Below, piece by piece: positions 7,755 to 18,240 of a stretch of DNA of 51,167 nucleotides. Where the stretch lies: contig CALWXQ010000006.1 in the NCBI GenBank assembly GCA_944385545.1, positions 1 through 51,167 on the forward strand, read 5' to 3'. Both the position numbers and the translations under genes were made by a program. The stretch's first letter is position 1, and each line of letters starts with the position of its first letter. Origin of the DNA: an uncultured Oscillospiraceae bacterium (lineage in GTDB: Bacteria; Bacillota; Clostridia; Oscillospirales; Oscillospiraceae). The notes under the pieces are model-generated. The model had not been told where the DNA came from, did not search any database, and saw only the letters and a program-made list of their open reading frames with translations.

Positions 7755-8978
7755 TCACTTTTTGTCCCGCTTCCGGCACAGATAAATATCCAGCTTTTCC
7801 TTCATATTCTCTGGCATCTCCCGGGCCACGGGGCACTGCCGGGCGTTGGCCATCCGGCTGGCAAAGGCGGTGATAAAGTCCATGTCCAGAACCATTTGCT
7901 CGCCGCTCATCACCGCCATGGTATCATAGCTATTGTGGATGGTGGCGGTGTTGTTCGGGGCGATTCGGGCGAAGGATACCGCCGGGATCCCCCGGTCGGC
8001 AAAGGGGGTGGAATCGCTGGAGTAGACGTCCTGGCTGACCTTGATCCCGAAGCCCAGCTCACAGGCCGTATACTCCACATAGTGGCAAAGCTTCTCCTCA
8101 CCGGTGACGCAGGCGATGAACTTACCCATGAGGCAGCCGATCATGTCCAGGTTGATGTTCAGCACACAGTTTTTCACTGCCTCCTGGTCGGCGCAGTAAG
8201 CCTTGGAACCCAGCAGGCCCCGTTCTTCGCTGCCGCACCAGATGAAGCGCAGTCCGTAGTGATGGCGGCGCTTGGCAAAATGCTCTGCGATCCCCAGCAG
8301 CCCCACGGAGCCGGACATGTTGTCATAGGCGCCCTGAGACAGGGATGTGGAGTCATAATGGGCGGTAAAGGCAATGTATTCCTCCCTCTGCCCAGGCAGA
8401 TCCAGGATCACGTTGCGGGACTGCCCCACCGTCTCCTCCTGCTCCAGAACAATTTTTGCCGTAGCAGCGCCATTGCGGATCCGTTCAATGGCGTCCTTGG
8501 CGTTGATGTTTACCCCGGGGATCCGGTTGCCCTTATGGACATAGGAACGCAGCTCCCGTTGGTCGATGTCCCGATCGGCGTAGTTGGCATGTCCGTCGTA
8601 GGTCACGAAGCCCACCGCCCCGTTCTCCAGCAGATCCTGATAGATCCAGTAGCCCAGGTAGCCGTCAATCATGACGATCTTCCCCCTGCACTGGGCCAAA
8701 GAGTAGGGATCGGTGTTGCGCAAATAGTAGAAGGGGGCTTCTACTGTGGCGCTTCCGGCGCACAGATAGCCCTTGCAGGGGATGTCGGCCCCGTCGATCA
8801 CAAGCCGGGCCTGGCGGATGGTGGAAGCGGGAACCTCAAAGGGCGTGATCCGGGCTTTCAGCCCCATCTCCTCCAGCGTCGCCCGGATATACTCCGCCGC
8901 GCGCAGCTCATCCGCGCTTCCGCCGGTGCGGACATAGGCGGTATCTTCAAATAGTTTCAGAACCTGTTTGGCGTCCAT
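7755..8978 (-). CDS. M28-family zinc aminopeptidase with PA domain
   Basis: A 407-aa zinc-dependent exopeptidase of the M28 (aminopeptidase Y/S-like) family. A PA-type insert spans roughly residues 75-180 (GKIVMIDGYLGYW, GAVGFVTYDG). The catalytic domain supplies metal ligands in order: AHYDS (His), GAYDNMSG (bridging Asp), SEERGLLGS (general-base Glu), NLDMIG (Asp) and TIHNSYDT (His). No signal peptide is visible although many M28 enzymes are secreted, so this one probably acts in the cytoplasm. ATG 8978 follows GGAGG. The gene has its own promoter and is flanked by terminators. Confidence 0.88.
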   Translation of the reverse strand: MDAKQVLKLFEDTAYVRTGGSADELRAAEYIRATLEEMGLKARITPFEVPASTIRQARLVIDGADIPCKGYLCAGSATVEAPFYYLRNTDPYSLAQCRGKIVMIDGYLGYWIYQDLLENGAVGFVTYDGHANYADRDIDQRELRSYVHKGNRIPGVNINAKDAIERIRNGAATAKIVLEQEETVGQSRNVILDLPGQREEYIAFTAHYDSTSLSQGAYDNMSGSVGLLGIAEHFAKRRHHYGLRFIWCGSEERGLLGSKAYCADQEAVKNCVLNINLDMIGCLMGKFIACVTGEEKLCHYVEYTACELGFGIKVSQDVYSSDSTPFADRGIPAVSFARIAPNNTATIHNSYDTMAVMSGEQMVLDMDFITAFASRMANARQCPVAREMPENMKEKLDIYLCRKRDKK

Positions 8979-9042
8979 AACGTACCTCCAACGATGAAAT
9001 CAGATGTATCCGCAGCATACAGCATTGCCGCAACTGTGTAAT

Positions 9043-9071
9043 AGGATACCACATTGGGCAGAAAAATACAA
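9043..9071 (-). promoter_or_regulatory. Promoter for the M28 peptidase gene
   Basis: On the minus strand TTGTAT (9071-9066) and TATCCT (9048-9043) are 17 bases apart, about 65 bases upstream of the peptidase ATG. The hexamers are moderately conserved. Confidence 0.55.
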
Positions 9072-9126
9072 TACCTCCCCAATACCACCGTAATCTTTCA
9101 AGCCGTCATTCTTTCGTAAAGGCGCA

Positions 9127-9165
9127 AAGAAACGGCGGCTTCGATTTTCAAAGCCGCTGTTTCTT
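9127..9165. terminator. Inverted repeat, distal hairpin of island operon end
   Basis: Fifteen-base arms (9127-9141 and 9151-9165) pair with one G:U. This hairpin lies 100 bases beyond the stop of the minus-strand FGE-like gene. T-rich flanks are weak; it may be a back-up terminator. Confidence 0.5.
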
Positions 9166-9187
9166 AATATGGGCGTGTTAATTGGGC

Positions 9188-9227
9188 TGCCGCACGACGG
9201 CTTCTTTTCTTTTGCCGTCGTGCGGCA
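9188..9227. terminator. Inverted repeat, probable terminator of FGE-like gene
   Basis: Perfect 14-base arms (9188-9201 and 9214-9227) enclose a pyrimidine-rich 12-base loop. It starts 40 bases past the stop of the FGE-like gene. No clean T-run follows on the minus strand, while GGTTTTTATT follows on the plus strand, so the main direction is uncertain. Confidence 0.5.
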
Positions 9228-9267
9228 GATGGTTTTTATTTCATGGGATTTATTTTGTGCGTTGACC

Positions 9268-10764
9268 TCAACGTTTTTTCTTCATTAGTGCAATTATGAT
9301 TATACAAGCAACGCCTGCAACTACAATGCAGCCTATTACGATTGGTATCATCATATTATCTGGCTCTTGGGTACTCTCTTCCAAAGCTATTGTTTCACTT
9401 TGTGCTAAAAGGCCCAAAGTATTTTCTAAGTTTTCTTCCTGGCTACAGGTCGCCGTAACTCTGTACTCCGGCGATACATTATCGGCAATTTCAACATAGG
9501 AAATCGGCTGAACGATATAGCTGTGGGTGCTGCCCGGCTCCAGATTTTCCATCGTAACTGTCGTATCCGTCGTCCGGTTCAGCATAGTCAGCAGGCCGGT
9601 TTCCTCAGAATACTCGTAAATTTGATATTCTGTCGCACCATTTACCGGCTCCCATGAAAGGGTAATGCTATCCTCCAAACCAGACGACGCCGTTACTGTG
9701 GGAGAGTCAAGGGTGGTAAGCGCTACCGTCTGTTCCGGTTCTTCTCCATTTTTCACTTGAATGACACGGAAACCTACATCTTCATACCCTTCGGAAGCGT
9801 TGCGTCCTTCTTCCCGGTATTCGGTGCGGCAGTCGGTTCGTTCCGATTCCCAGGAACCGCCCTTAACACCTAAGACCGTCGTACCATCCGTTTCGGAACG
9901 CACGGTGGATGTCCATTCCCAGACATTCCCCCAGAAATCTATCGCTCCATGAGCGCCCCTCGTAACATCTGCATATTCCTCAACCGGTGTCCTGCCATCG
10001 TTGACGCCGCAGTTAAAATCCGCATCCTTGGGCATATGACCCGCCGCCAATTCCCACTCGCTCTCGCCCGGCAGACGGTAGGTATTTACACCATCTTGTT
10101 CTGTTAGCCAGTCGCAGTACGCCTGTGCGTCCTCATAGGAAACATAATTAACAGGATAGTTGTCCTCTCCGGCAGGGTAAGTTCCGTCAGTCCAGTTAGA
10201 TGGAGCAGGATAGCCCGTAGCGTTCAAAAATTCTGCGTACTCAGCGTTGGTAACAGGGGTTCGCTTTACATAAATGCTCTCACCCGCACCCATGACGGGA
10301 ATATACTCGTACCGGGAAGCCGCTGCAACTCTCCACTCCAAAAGACGTGGATCGGTAAATCGAAGCATACTGCTGTTGATTCGATCCCAATAGGTAATGT
10401 AGATTTCTTGAACCAAATCCTCCATTTCTGCAACGATTTCCTCGCCACCTGGCTTTCCCTCGGTTTCTGTTTTCAATTCGTCAAGCTTTGTTTCCTTTCT
10501 TTCCACGACAGCATTATAATCCTCGATCACCTTTTCCCGAAGATTAAAATAGTTTTCCTCGGTGGGATTATTTTGATAGAGGGAAATTAACTGTTTTGTT
10601 TCTTCGCTCAGCTCCGGCTGTTCTTTTTCAATAAAGTCGCTGTTTTCATACATATTCATCCCATCGTTTTCTGAAGTTTCCGCAGCGAGGGCGGTTTGGG
10701 ACAAGGGGATGCAGGCAATGAGCGCCGCCAAGAAGATGCTTAAAATTTTTCGTGTGAATTTCAT
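9268..10764 (-). CDS. Membrane-anchored FGE/SUMF1-like protein with fibronectin III domain
   Basis: A 498-aa surface protein. A signal peptide occupies residues 1-28 (MKFTRKILSIF...TALA). An FGE-sulfatase (C-type-lectin-like) domain spans about 148-340, with KRTPVTNAEYAEFL, YRLPGESEWELAA, WGNVWEWT, GGSWESERTDCR and VGFRVI. A fibronectin III domain spans about 355-450, and a C-terminal membrane helix ends in KKKR. There is no LPXTG motif. By eye only one of the two copper-binding cysteines of true formylglycine-generating enzymes is kept (TDC), the other being Ser, so it is probably a binding or accessory domain. ATG 10764 follows AAGGAG. It lies 72 bases after the lipoprotein hydrolase, in the same A+T-rich island. 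Confidence 0.82.
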   Translation of the reverse strand: MKFTRKILSIFLAALIACIPLSQTALAAETSENDGMNMYENSDFIEKEQPELSEETKQLISLYQNNPTEENYFNLREKVIEDYNAVVERKETKLDELKTETEGKPGGEEIVAEMEDLVQEIYITYWDRINSSMLRFTDPRLLEWRVAAASRYEYIPVMGAGESIYVKRTPVTNAEYAEFLNATGYPAPSNWTDGTYPAGEDNYPVNYVSYEDAQAYCDWLTEQDGVNTYRLPGESEWELAAGHMPKDADFNCGVNDGRTPVEEYADVTRGAHGAIDFWGNVWEWTSTVRSETDGTTVLGVKGGSWESERTDCRTEYREEGRNASEGYEDVGFRVIQVKNGEEPEQTVALTTLDSPTVTASSGLEDSITLSWEPVNGATEYQIYEYSEETGLLTMLNRTTDTTVTMENLEPGSTHSYIVQPISYVEIADNVSPEYRVTATCSQEENLENTLGLLAQSETIALEESTQEPDNMMIPIVIGCIVVAGVACIIIIALMKKKR

Positions 10765-10836
10765 ATCGGTTCTCCTTGCAACTTTTTTTGTATAAAAAAC
10801 GGCAGCGCGCTTTGCCATTTTTATTGGGATTTGTTG

Positions 10837-11703
10837 TTATGTATCTGCACCAATAAGCCATTCCACAAGACAGATGCTTTCATCATGACAGACCAGTGAG
10901 GGCACTGAAACATGGTCCGCACCATCCAGCACGTTGATTTCTGCGTCTGCTCCGGCCTTTTTCAGTTCCGTAACCATCTGTTCCGAGGAGTTCGGCGCAA
11001 TGACAGTATCAGCAGCACCGACGAAAGCCCGCACGGGGATTTCCTGTAACACCGAAACTTGCTCCAATACCCCTCTGGCACTCCCGGCAAGGGGGGCGAT
11101 TCTGGAAAAGAGATCGGGATATTCTGCCGCAAGTTCCCATACTGCGGTGCCGCCCATACTGAAACCGGCCAAAGAAATGTTTTTTTCGTCAATGGAAAGT
11201 TCGGAAACCGTTTTTTGAATCAGACTATACAGGGAATCGCCAATATCACTCCAGCTTCGCAACTGGGCCGGAAGCTGTGGAATCAAGACATATGCCCGGA
11301 CATTCCCTAATTCCCCCGTATGCAAATACTTCGGGAAATCCTCGTCCGCTACCACTAAATTCAAATCTTCACCTCTGCCGCTTGCACCATGTAGGTAGAC
11401 AATCAACGGCATATTTTCAGTGGGGTTTTCCGGCATATAGAGCCAATACCCAAAATTCTCTAATTCATCGGTGGATATACTATACGCTTCAAGCAAAGTG
11501 GACGTAGTCATTTCAGACGTAGATTCTTCGGATTCAATGGAAACAATTTCTTGTTCCGTCGGAAATGAAACCTCACTTTGTTCTGATATAACTTCGCTGC
11601 TTTCAACATTCGTATCAACTGTGCCGCAGGCACTCATAGCTGATATCAGAACAGCTGTCAACAGGAATCCTACACTCATATGGATTATTCTTTTTGTTGT
11701 CAT
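10837..11703 (-). CDS. Lipoprotein alpha/beta hydrolase (esterase-like)
   Basis: A 288-aa surface lipoprotein. Residues 1-26 form a type II signal peptide ending at a lipobox-like MSAC. A Ser/Thr/Glu-rich linker follows (about 27-70), then an alpha/beta-hydrolase domain. Visible catalytic features are the oxyanion motif YLHGASGRGED, the nucleophile elbow GFSMGG, the acid AADTVIAP and the histidine DGADHVSVP. It resembles predicted PHB-depolymerase-type or phospholipase/carboxylesterase enzymes; the substrate is unknown. ATG 11703 follows GGAGG. It is probably co-transcribed with the FGE-like gene downstream. It begins 13 bases after the stop codon of a histidine-kinase remnant, so its original regulation was probably lost. 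Confidence 0.85.
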   Translation of the reverse strand: MTTKRIIHMSVGFLLTAVLISAMSACGTVDTNVESSEVISEQSEVSFPTEQEIVSIESEESTSEMTTSTLLEAYSISTDELENFGYWLYMPENPTENMPLIVYLHGASGRGEDLNLVVADEDFPKYLHTGELGNVRAYVLIPQLPAQLRSWSDIGDSLYSLIQKTVSELSIDEKNISLAGFSMGGTAVWELAAEYPDLFSRIAPLAGSARGVLEQVSVLQEIPVRAFVGAADTVIAPNSSEQMVTELKKAGADAEINVLDGADHVSVPSLVCHDESICLVEWLIGADT

Positions 11704-11716
11704 AGATGTACCTCCA

Positions 11717-11833
11717 TTATTTTAATATCGCTGAAATCTGAATGATACCCTCTTTGGGTAGAGTAATTGTCAGCTTTCCTTTATGCGCTTCGACAACTAC
11801 TCGGGCGAGGGAAAGTCCAATTCCGAAGCCTTT
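11717..11833 (-). pseudogene. Histidine kinase C-terminal remnant
   Basis: The frame reads KGFGIGLSLARVVVEAHKGK followed by LTITLPKEGIIQISAILK and a stop. This is the G2 box and last strand of a GHKL sensor kinase ATPase domain. Nothing upstream in the frame encodes the rest of a kinase; instead the sequence runs out of frame into an HTH gene. Only 38 codons remain. The intact kinase probably once preceded the hydrolase gene. Confidence 0.75.
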
Positions 11834-11963
11834 TATTGGGTATCAACCAAATGCGGCTGAACTTCACCGCGCCAGGTATGCGGCCTACCTCGCAAAGTTT
11901 CTGTACCCGTCTTTCGGATATGCCCCATTTTGTAGATGCTTCCGCGCAAGATATATATTCCAT
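11781..11963 (-). pseudogene. HTH/excisionase-like DNA-binding protein, 3' end replaced by deletion
   Basis: From ATG 11963 the protein begins MEYISCAEASTKWGISERRV and continues QKLCEVGRIPGAVKF, then IWLIPNK. This is the whole recognition half of the short MerR/excisionase-type proteins common on Firmicutes integrative elements. After IPNK (about 11833) the usual KDAxKP tail is replaced by out-of-frame kinase sequence (RLRNWTFPRPSSCRSA). The fold could survive, so a working DNA-binding protein of about 60 aa is possible. It has a good promoter upstream. I class it as a chimeric remnant. Confidence 0.7.
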
Positions 11964-12002
11964 ACTTTTACCCGTCCTTCTGCTCACAATCTACCATAAT
12001 AC

Positions 12003-12031
12003 ATTGTATACGGTTAAGCGAATAATAGCAA
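12003..12031 (-). promoter_or_regulatory. Promoter reading into the HTH remnant and hydrolase operon
   Basis: On the minus strand TTGCTA (12031-12026) and TACAAT (12008-12003) are 17 bases apart, about 40 bases before the HTH start. No terminator is seen between here and the hydrolase, so this promoter may now drive the hydrolase and FGE-like genes. Confidence 0.65.
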
Positions 12032-12503
12032 CAGACTGCATATCGCAGAAAGTTATTTCACTCCCCTAAACCGTTTGCCAAGAATAAAAATCTGCGTGTT
12101 GCATATATTGAACGGCAAACACGCAACAAAAGCCGCCTTTCAAACGGAATATTGATCGAGAGGTAGCAAAGGGTTTTGGATTTTCCCAACAAGAAAAAAG
12201 GCAAATGGGTACTCATTTGCTGCGCTAGCTCCCTAAAGGCGGTGTATGTTCATATGCCGAACAAGGCAAAGGGATATAGGGAACACCAGATTGATATTTC
12301 CTATGACCTTGTGTGAATACTTCCCGTATCTTTGCTCAATGGCCTGCAAAACGGAGAAACGGCATAGCCGAAGCTACGCCGTTTCTCGAAAACCTTATGC
12401 TGATTTATTGGTGCCACCCAAAATCCTCTCTCTTTGCGCCGGGTCAGCAAATTTCCGCACGGTTTTCCGGGACTGGGATCTCCTCTCCGGCTGGCAAAAG
12501 GAA
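12032..12503. other. Gene-poor remnant region with palindromes
   Basis: No complete gene is visible in this A+T-richer stretch apart from the short recombinase remnant listed separately. It holds a near-perfect 20-base palindrome at 12201-12220 and a stable hairpin with 10-bp arms (12354-12363 with 12378-12387, further paired inside). It reads as decayed mobile-element sequence next to the end of the atp operon. Confidence 0.5.
12242..12316 (+). pseudogene. Serine recombinase C-terminal remnant
   Basis: One frame reads VYVHMPNKAKGYREHQIDIS then YDLV and a stop. The pattern (I/V)xVH...K..G.R.Q.IDI.Y.f(V) is how the last strand of large serine recombinases of Clostridia usually ends. The upstream frame gives no recombinase sequence. 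It is very short, so the assignment rests on the motif alone. Confidence 0.45.
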
Positions 12504-12534
12504 ACACCACCAGGCGCTCCGTCCATGGTGGTGT
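12496..12534 (-). terminator. atp operon terminator
   Basis: Nine-bp arms (12504-12512 and 12526-12534) enclose a 13-base loop. On the minus strand they are followed by TTCCTTTT. It begins 50 bases past the atpC stop. Confidence 0.75.
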
Positions 12535-12584
12535 GTATTATTTCTGTCCGGAGCCGGACGGCCCCCAAATTTCAGGCTTGCCTC

Positions 12585-14434
<1,850 letters not shown>

Positions 14435-15280
14435 TTACGACCCCGCAACAATCTCGGTGATCTCCTGGGTAATGGCGGCCTGACGGGCCCGGTTGAATTT
14501 CAGGCTCAGATCCGCGATCATTTCCTCAGCGTTCTGGGTTGCGGAGTCCATGGCCGCCCGGCGGGCAGCCTGCTCCGCGGCCCGACTCTCGCACAGAGCG
14601 CCGTAGAGCACGCCGCCCAGGTATTCCGGCACAATGGCGGCGAATACCTCCTCGCTGCTGCCCTCATAGATGGTATCGCAGCGGCTTTTCTCCCGGTCAG
14701 GCTCCTGCCGCTTTTCCAGAGGAAGCAGCCGCATGGTGCGGGGCACCTGGGAAAGCAGGGAGGCAAAGCTGGTGTAGGCCACAAAAACGCGGCTGTATTT
14801 GCCCTCCAGAAAGGACTTGCTCAGCTGCTTGGCAACGGAGAAGCAGTCCCCGATGCCCATGGAAGCGGCCTCGGCATAGCGCTGGGTGACCATAGGGACG
14901 TCTTTCCCGCGGAAGAAGTCAACTGCCTTTTTGCCTATGGGAAGAACCTCCGCGTTCTTCCCCTCCATGTCCCCATAGGCCAGCTTGAGAATATTGCTGT
15001 TGTATCCCCCCGCAAGGCCCCGGTCTCCCGCGATGACCAGATACAGCGTCTTCCCCTCCGGCGGCTCCTTCAAATAGGGGGAGGAAAAGCTCCGGTCGGA
15101 GCAGGCAATGGTCTGGATGGTGGCGCTGAGGATCTCAAAATACGGACGGGAGCGCAGAACCTGGGCTTGGGCACGGCGGAGCTTGGAGGCGGCCACCATT
15201 TCCATGGCCTTGGTGATCTGCTTGGTGCTCTCCATGCTTCGGATGCGGTTTTTGATTTCCTTGGTGGAAACACCTGCCAT
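14435..15280 (-). CDS. atpG: ATP synthase gamma subunit
   Basis: The gamma subunit is the rotating central shaft of F1. It is 281 aa. It starts MAGVSTKEIKNRIRSMEST with KQITKAMEMVAASKLRRAQ, the conserved N-terminal coiled-coil helix. The C-terminal helix has AAMDSATQNAEEMI and LSLKFNRARQAAITQEITEI, the typical end. ATG 15280 follows AGGAGGGG. It lies 14 bases after atpA and 48 bases before atpD. Confidence 0.97.
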   Translation of the reverse strand: MAGVSTKEIKNRIRSMESTKQITKAMEMVAASKLRRAQAQVLRSRPYFEILSATIQTIACSDRSFSSPYLKEPPEGKTLYLVIAGDRGLAGGYNSNILKLAYGDMEGKNAEVLPIGKKAVDFFRGKDVPMVTQRYAEAASMGIGDCFSVAKQLSKSFLEGKYSRVFVAYTSFASLLSQVPRTMRLLPLEKRQEPDREKSRCDTIYEGSSEEVFAAIVPEYLGGVLYGALCESRAAEQAARRAAMDSATQNAEEMIADLSLKFNRARQAAITQEITEIVAGS

Positions 15281-15294
15281 GCGCTACCCCTCCT

Positions 15295-16803
15295 TTATGC
15301 CGCATAGGAAGCCAGAAGCTCCTCCAGAGCAGCTTTCAGGGCGTTTTCCGTAGGCGTATCCAGCTTCCCGGTGGCGCGGATGGTTTGCAGGATATCGGCA
15401 TGGTAATTGTCCATGTGCTCCTGCAGCCGCTTCTCAAACTCCGGCACCTGGGCCACGGAGATGTCCGTCAGATAGCCGTTGGTCACAGCGTACAGGATGC
15501 ACACCTGGTGGGCCACCTCCTTGGGAGAATTGTTCTTCTGCTTCAGCACCGCCACAATCCGCTCTCCCAGGGCAAGTCTTGCCTTGGTATCCGCGTCCAG
15601 GTCGGAGCCGAACTGGGCGAAGCTTTGCAGCTCCCGGTACTGGGAGTACAGCAGCTTCAAAGAGCCCGCCACCCGCTTCATGGCCTTGATTTGGGCGTCG
15701 CCGCCCACCCGGGATACGGAAATGCCGGGGTTGACCGCCGGCATAATGCCCGCGTTGAACAGCTCCGTCTCCAGGAAGATCTGGCCGTCGGTGATGGAGA
15801 TCACGTTGGTGGGAATGTAGGCGGACACGTCTCCCGCCTGGGTCTCGATAATGGGCAGCGCCGTCAAGGAGCCTCCGCCCAATTCATCGGACAGCTGGGC
15901 TGCCCGCTCCAGAAGCCGGGAGTGGAGGTAGAACACATCGCCGGGATACGCCTCTCGTCCGGGGGGACGGCGGATCAGCAGGGAAATGGCCCGGTAGGCC
16001 ACGGCATGCTTGCTCAGATCGTCATAGATCACCAGCACGTCCTTACCCTGGTGCATGAAATGCTCACCCATGGCGCAGCCGGCGTAGGGTGCAATATACT
16101 GCATCGGCGCCAGCTCTGAAGCGGTGGAGGATACTACGATGGTATAGTCCATGGCCCCGCCGGCCGTCAGGCTGTCCACCACCTGAGCAACGGTGGAACG
16201 CTTTTGGCCGATGGTGACATAGATGCAGATCACATTCTTCCCCTTCTGGTTGAGAATGGTGTCTGTGGCGATGGTGGTCTTGCCGGTCTGGCGGTCGCCG
16301 ATGATCAGCTCCCGCTGGCCCCGGCCGATGGGGATCATGGAGTCGATGGCCTTGATGCCGGTCTGCAGCGGCACGCTGACGTGCTTACGCTGAATGATCC
16401 CCGGCGCCGGGCTTTCAATGGGGCGGTAGCCCTCGGCTTCCACAGCGCCCTTGCCGTCGATGGGCTCGCCCAGAGCGTTGACCACCCGGCCGATCAGCCC
16501 CGCGCCCACAGGCACGGACACCACCCGGCCGGTACGCTTGACGGTATCGCCTTCCTTGATGCCCTGGTCGGAGCCAAGGATCACCACGGAGACGGTTTCC
16601 TCCTCCAGATTCTGGGCCATGCCGAAGGAGCCGTCAGGGAATTCCACCAGCTCGCCGGCCATGCATTTGTCCAGGCCGGAGACCTTGGCAATGCCGTCGC
16701 CCACCAGGATAACCACACCGGTCTGGCTGACTTCCATTCTGCTTTCATAGTTCTTGATCTGACTACGAATGATCTTTGTGATTTCTTCGGGTCTTAGTTC
16801 CAT
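15295..16803 (-). CDS. atpA: ATP synthase alpha subunit
   Basis: The non-catalytic nucleotide-binding subunit of F1. It is 502 aa, the usual length. Landmarks are the N-terminal helix [20 protein letters not shown] (contact with delta), [10 protein letters not shown], Walker A GDRQTGKT, and [19 protein letters not shown] containing the conserved Ser-Arg. The ribosome binding site GCAGGG is weaker than its neighbours'. It lies 18 bases after atpH. Confidence 0.98.
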   Translation of the reverse strand: MELRPEEITKIIRSQIKNYESRMEVSQTGVVILVGDGIAKVSGLDKCMAGELVEFPDGSFGMAQNLEEETVSVVILGSDQGIKEGDTVKRTGRVVSVPVGAGLIGRVVNALGEPIDGKGAVEAEGYRPIESPAPGIIQRKHVSVPLQTGIKAIDSMIPIGRGQRELIIGDRQTGKTTIATDTILNQKGKNVICIYVTIGQKRSTVAQVVDSLTAGGAMDYTIVVSSTASELAPMQYIAPYAGCAMGEHFMHQGKDVLVIYDDLSKHAVAYRAISLLIRRPPGREAYPGDVFYLHSRLLERAAQLSDELGGGSLTALPIIETQAGDVSAYIPTNVISITDGQIFLETELFNAGIMPAVNPGISVSRVGGDAQIKAMKRVAGSLKLLYSQYRELQSFAQFGSDLDADTKARLALGERIVAVLKQKNNSPKEVAHQVCILYAVTNGYLTDISVAQVPEFEKRLQEHMDNYHADILQTIRATGKLDTPTENALKAALEELLASYAA

Positions 16804-16821
16804 ACAGTCCCTGCTTTCTCG

Positions 16822-17361
16822 TCAGAGTACGGTTTTCTTCAGCAGATCCCGGAGGGTGTCCATGCGGTGGGACACCGTGTCATCCAGGCGCTGACCGTCA
16901 TAGTCCAGGCGGATACCGCCCAGAACCGCGGGATCGATCCGGCTGCGCAGAACGATCTGCTTGCCGGTGATCTGGCGCAGCTTATCCGTCAGCCGGCGGA
17001 TCTGGCCCTGGCTCAGGGCCACGGCGGTGACAGCGGTGACAGGCAGAATGCCTCTGTCTTGATGATAGTGCTGGGTGTAGGCTTCCCGGCATTGGTGGAA
17101 GTGGCGGATATAGCCCTTCTCCGTCAGGATCTTCAGAAAATTCAGAAGATACGGATGTACCCTGCCCCGGAAACTGTCGTCCAGAACCTGACAGCGCTCC
17201 TGTTTGGTTAGATTGGGCAACGCCAGCAGCCGGATAAATTCCGGTTCCCGGGAAAAGCTGTCTCCCAGAACCTCCAGCTGGTGGAAGATCGTCTGATCAA
17301 GCCCTTCCTCCTTCGCCAGCTGGTACAGCGCCTCGCCGTAAACGCTTCCTGCCTGGGTCAT
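16822..17361 (-). CDS. atpH: ATP synthase delta subunit
   Basis: The delta subunit (OSCP-like) ties the peripheral stalk to the top of F1. It is 179 aa with the N-terminal helical bundle (YGEALYQLAKEEGLDQTIF, residues 8-26) and C-terminal motifs DPAVLGGIRLDYDGQRLDDT and LLKKTVL at the end. Its ATG overlaps the atpF stop by four bases, so the two peripheral-stalk subunits are translationally coupled. Confidence 0.95.
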   Translation of the reverse strand: MTQAGSVYGEALYQLAKEEGLDQTIFHQLEVLGDSFSREPEFIRLLALPNLTKQERCQVLDDSFRGRVHPYLLNFLKILTEKGYIRHFHQCREAYTQHYHQDRGILPVTAVTAVALSQGQIRRLTDKLRQITGKQIVLRSRIDPAVLGGIRLDYDGQRLDDTVSHRMDTLRDLLKKTVL

Positions 17362-17867
17362 AGGCCGTCACCCAATTCATCCAGGAAGCTGTCGATGAGC
17401 CGGGACTGATCCGCGTCGGTGAGCTCCCGGGCCACCACCTTTCCCGCAATGGCCATAGCCAGATCGGATATCTCGTTTTTCGCGTCGTTGATGGCTTTCT
17501 TCTTCTCCAGCGCAATGTCAGAGGACGCCTTGGCCCGCATCTGGGTCGCCTGCTGCTGGGCCTGGCGGATGATCTCCTCACTGCGGGCCGTGGCGGTCTT
17601 CTGGGCGCTTTGGAGCAGCTCGTCCGCCTTGGCCTTGGCCTGGCGCATGTTCTGCTCATAGGTCTGCTTCATGGAGATGGCCTGGGATTTGGCAGCCTCC
17701 GCGTCGGCGATCTGCCGGTCTGCCGCATCCCGGCGCTGATCCAGAATCGCCTTGACCTTATCCAGGAAGAAGCGCTTGAGGATATACAGCTGAATAAACA
17801 GATTGCATATCATTGCGATGAGGGTAACAGGGTTTACCGTCACCAGGGACTGGTAAAGTGTGTCCAT
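17358..17867 (-). CDS. atpF: ATP synthase b subunit
   Basis: The b subunit forms the peripheral stalk that links the membrane a subunit to delta and alpha. It is 169 aa. One N-terminal membrane helix (about residues 12-32) is followed by a long charged, Ala/Gln/Lys-rich coiled coil (about 40-150), as expected. ATG 17867 follows GGAGG. Only one b gene is present, so the stalk should be a b2 homodimer. Confidence 0.95.
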   Translation of the reverse strand: MDTLYQSLVTVNPVTLIAMICNLFIQLYILKRFFLDKVKAILDQRRDAADRQIADAEAAKSQAISMKQTYEQNMRQAKAKADELLQSAQKTATARSEEIIRQAQQQATQMRAKASSDIALEKKKAINDAKNEISDLAMAIAGKVVARELTDADQSRLIDSFLDELGDGL

Positions 17868-17919
17868 TGCATGGCCTCCTTCCGGTGTAATGGAATCATG
17901 GGAATTACAAGCCGGAAGA

Positions 17920-18204
<285 letters not shown>

Positions 18205-18240
18205 CTAATGAATTGAATCTGTATTCAAATGGCCCTGGGA

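Noticed and set aside
9268..10764. FGE-like gene as target of a diversity-generating retroelement
   Set aside because: FGE/lectin folds are common DGR targets, but no reverse transcriptase or template repeat is seen, and the domain is followed by Fn3 and a membrane helix instead of ending the protein.
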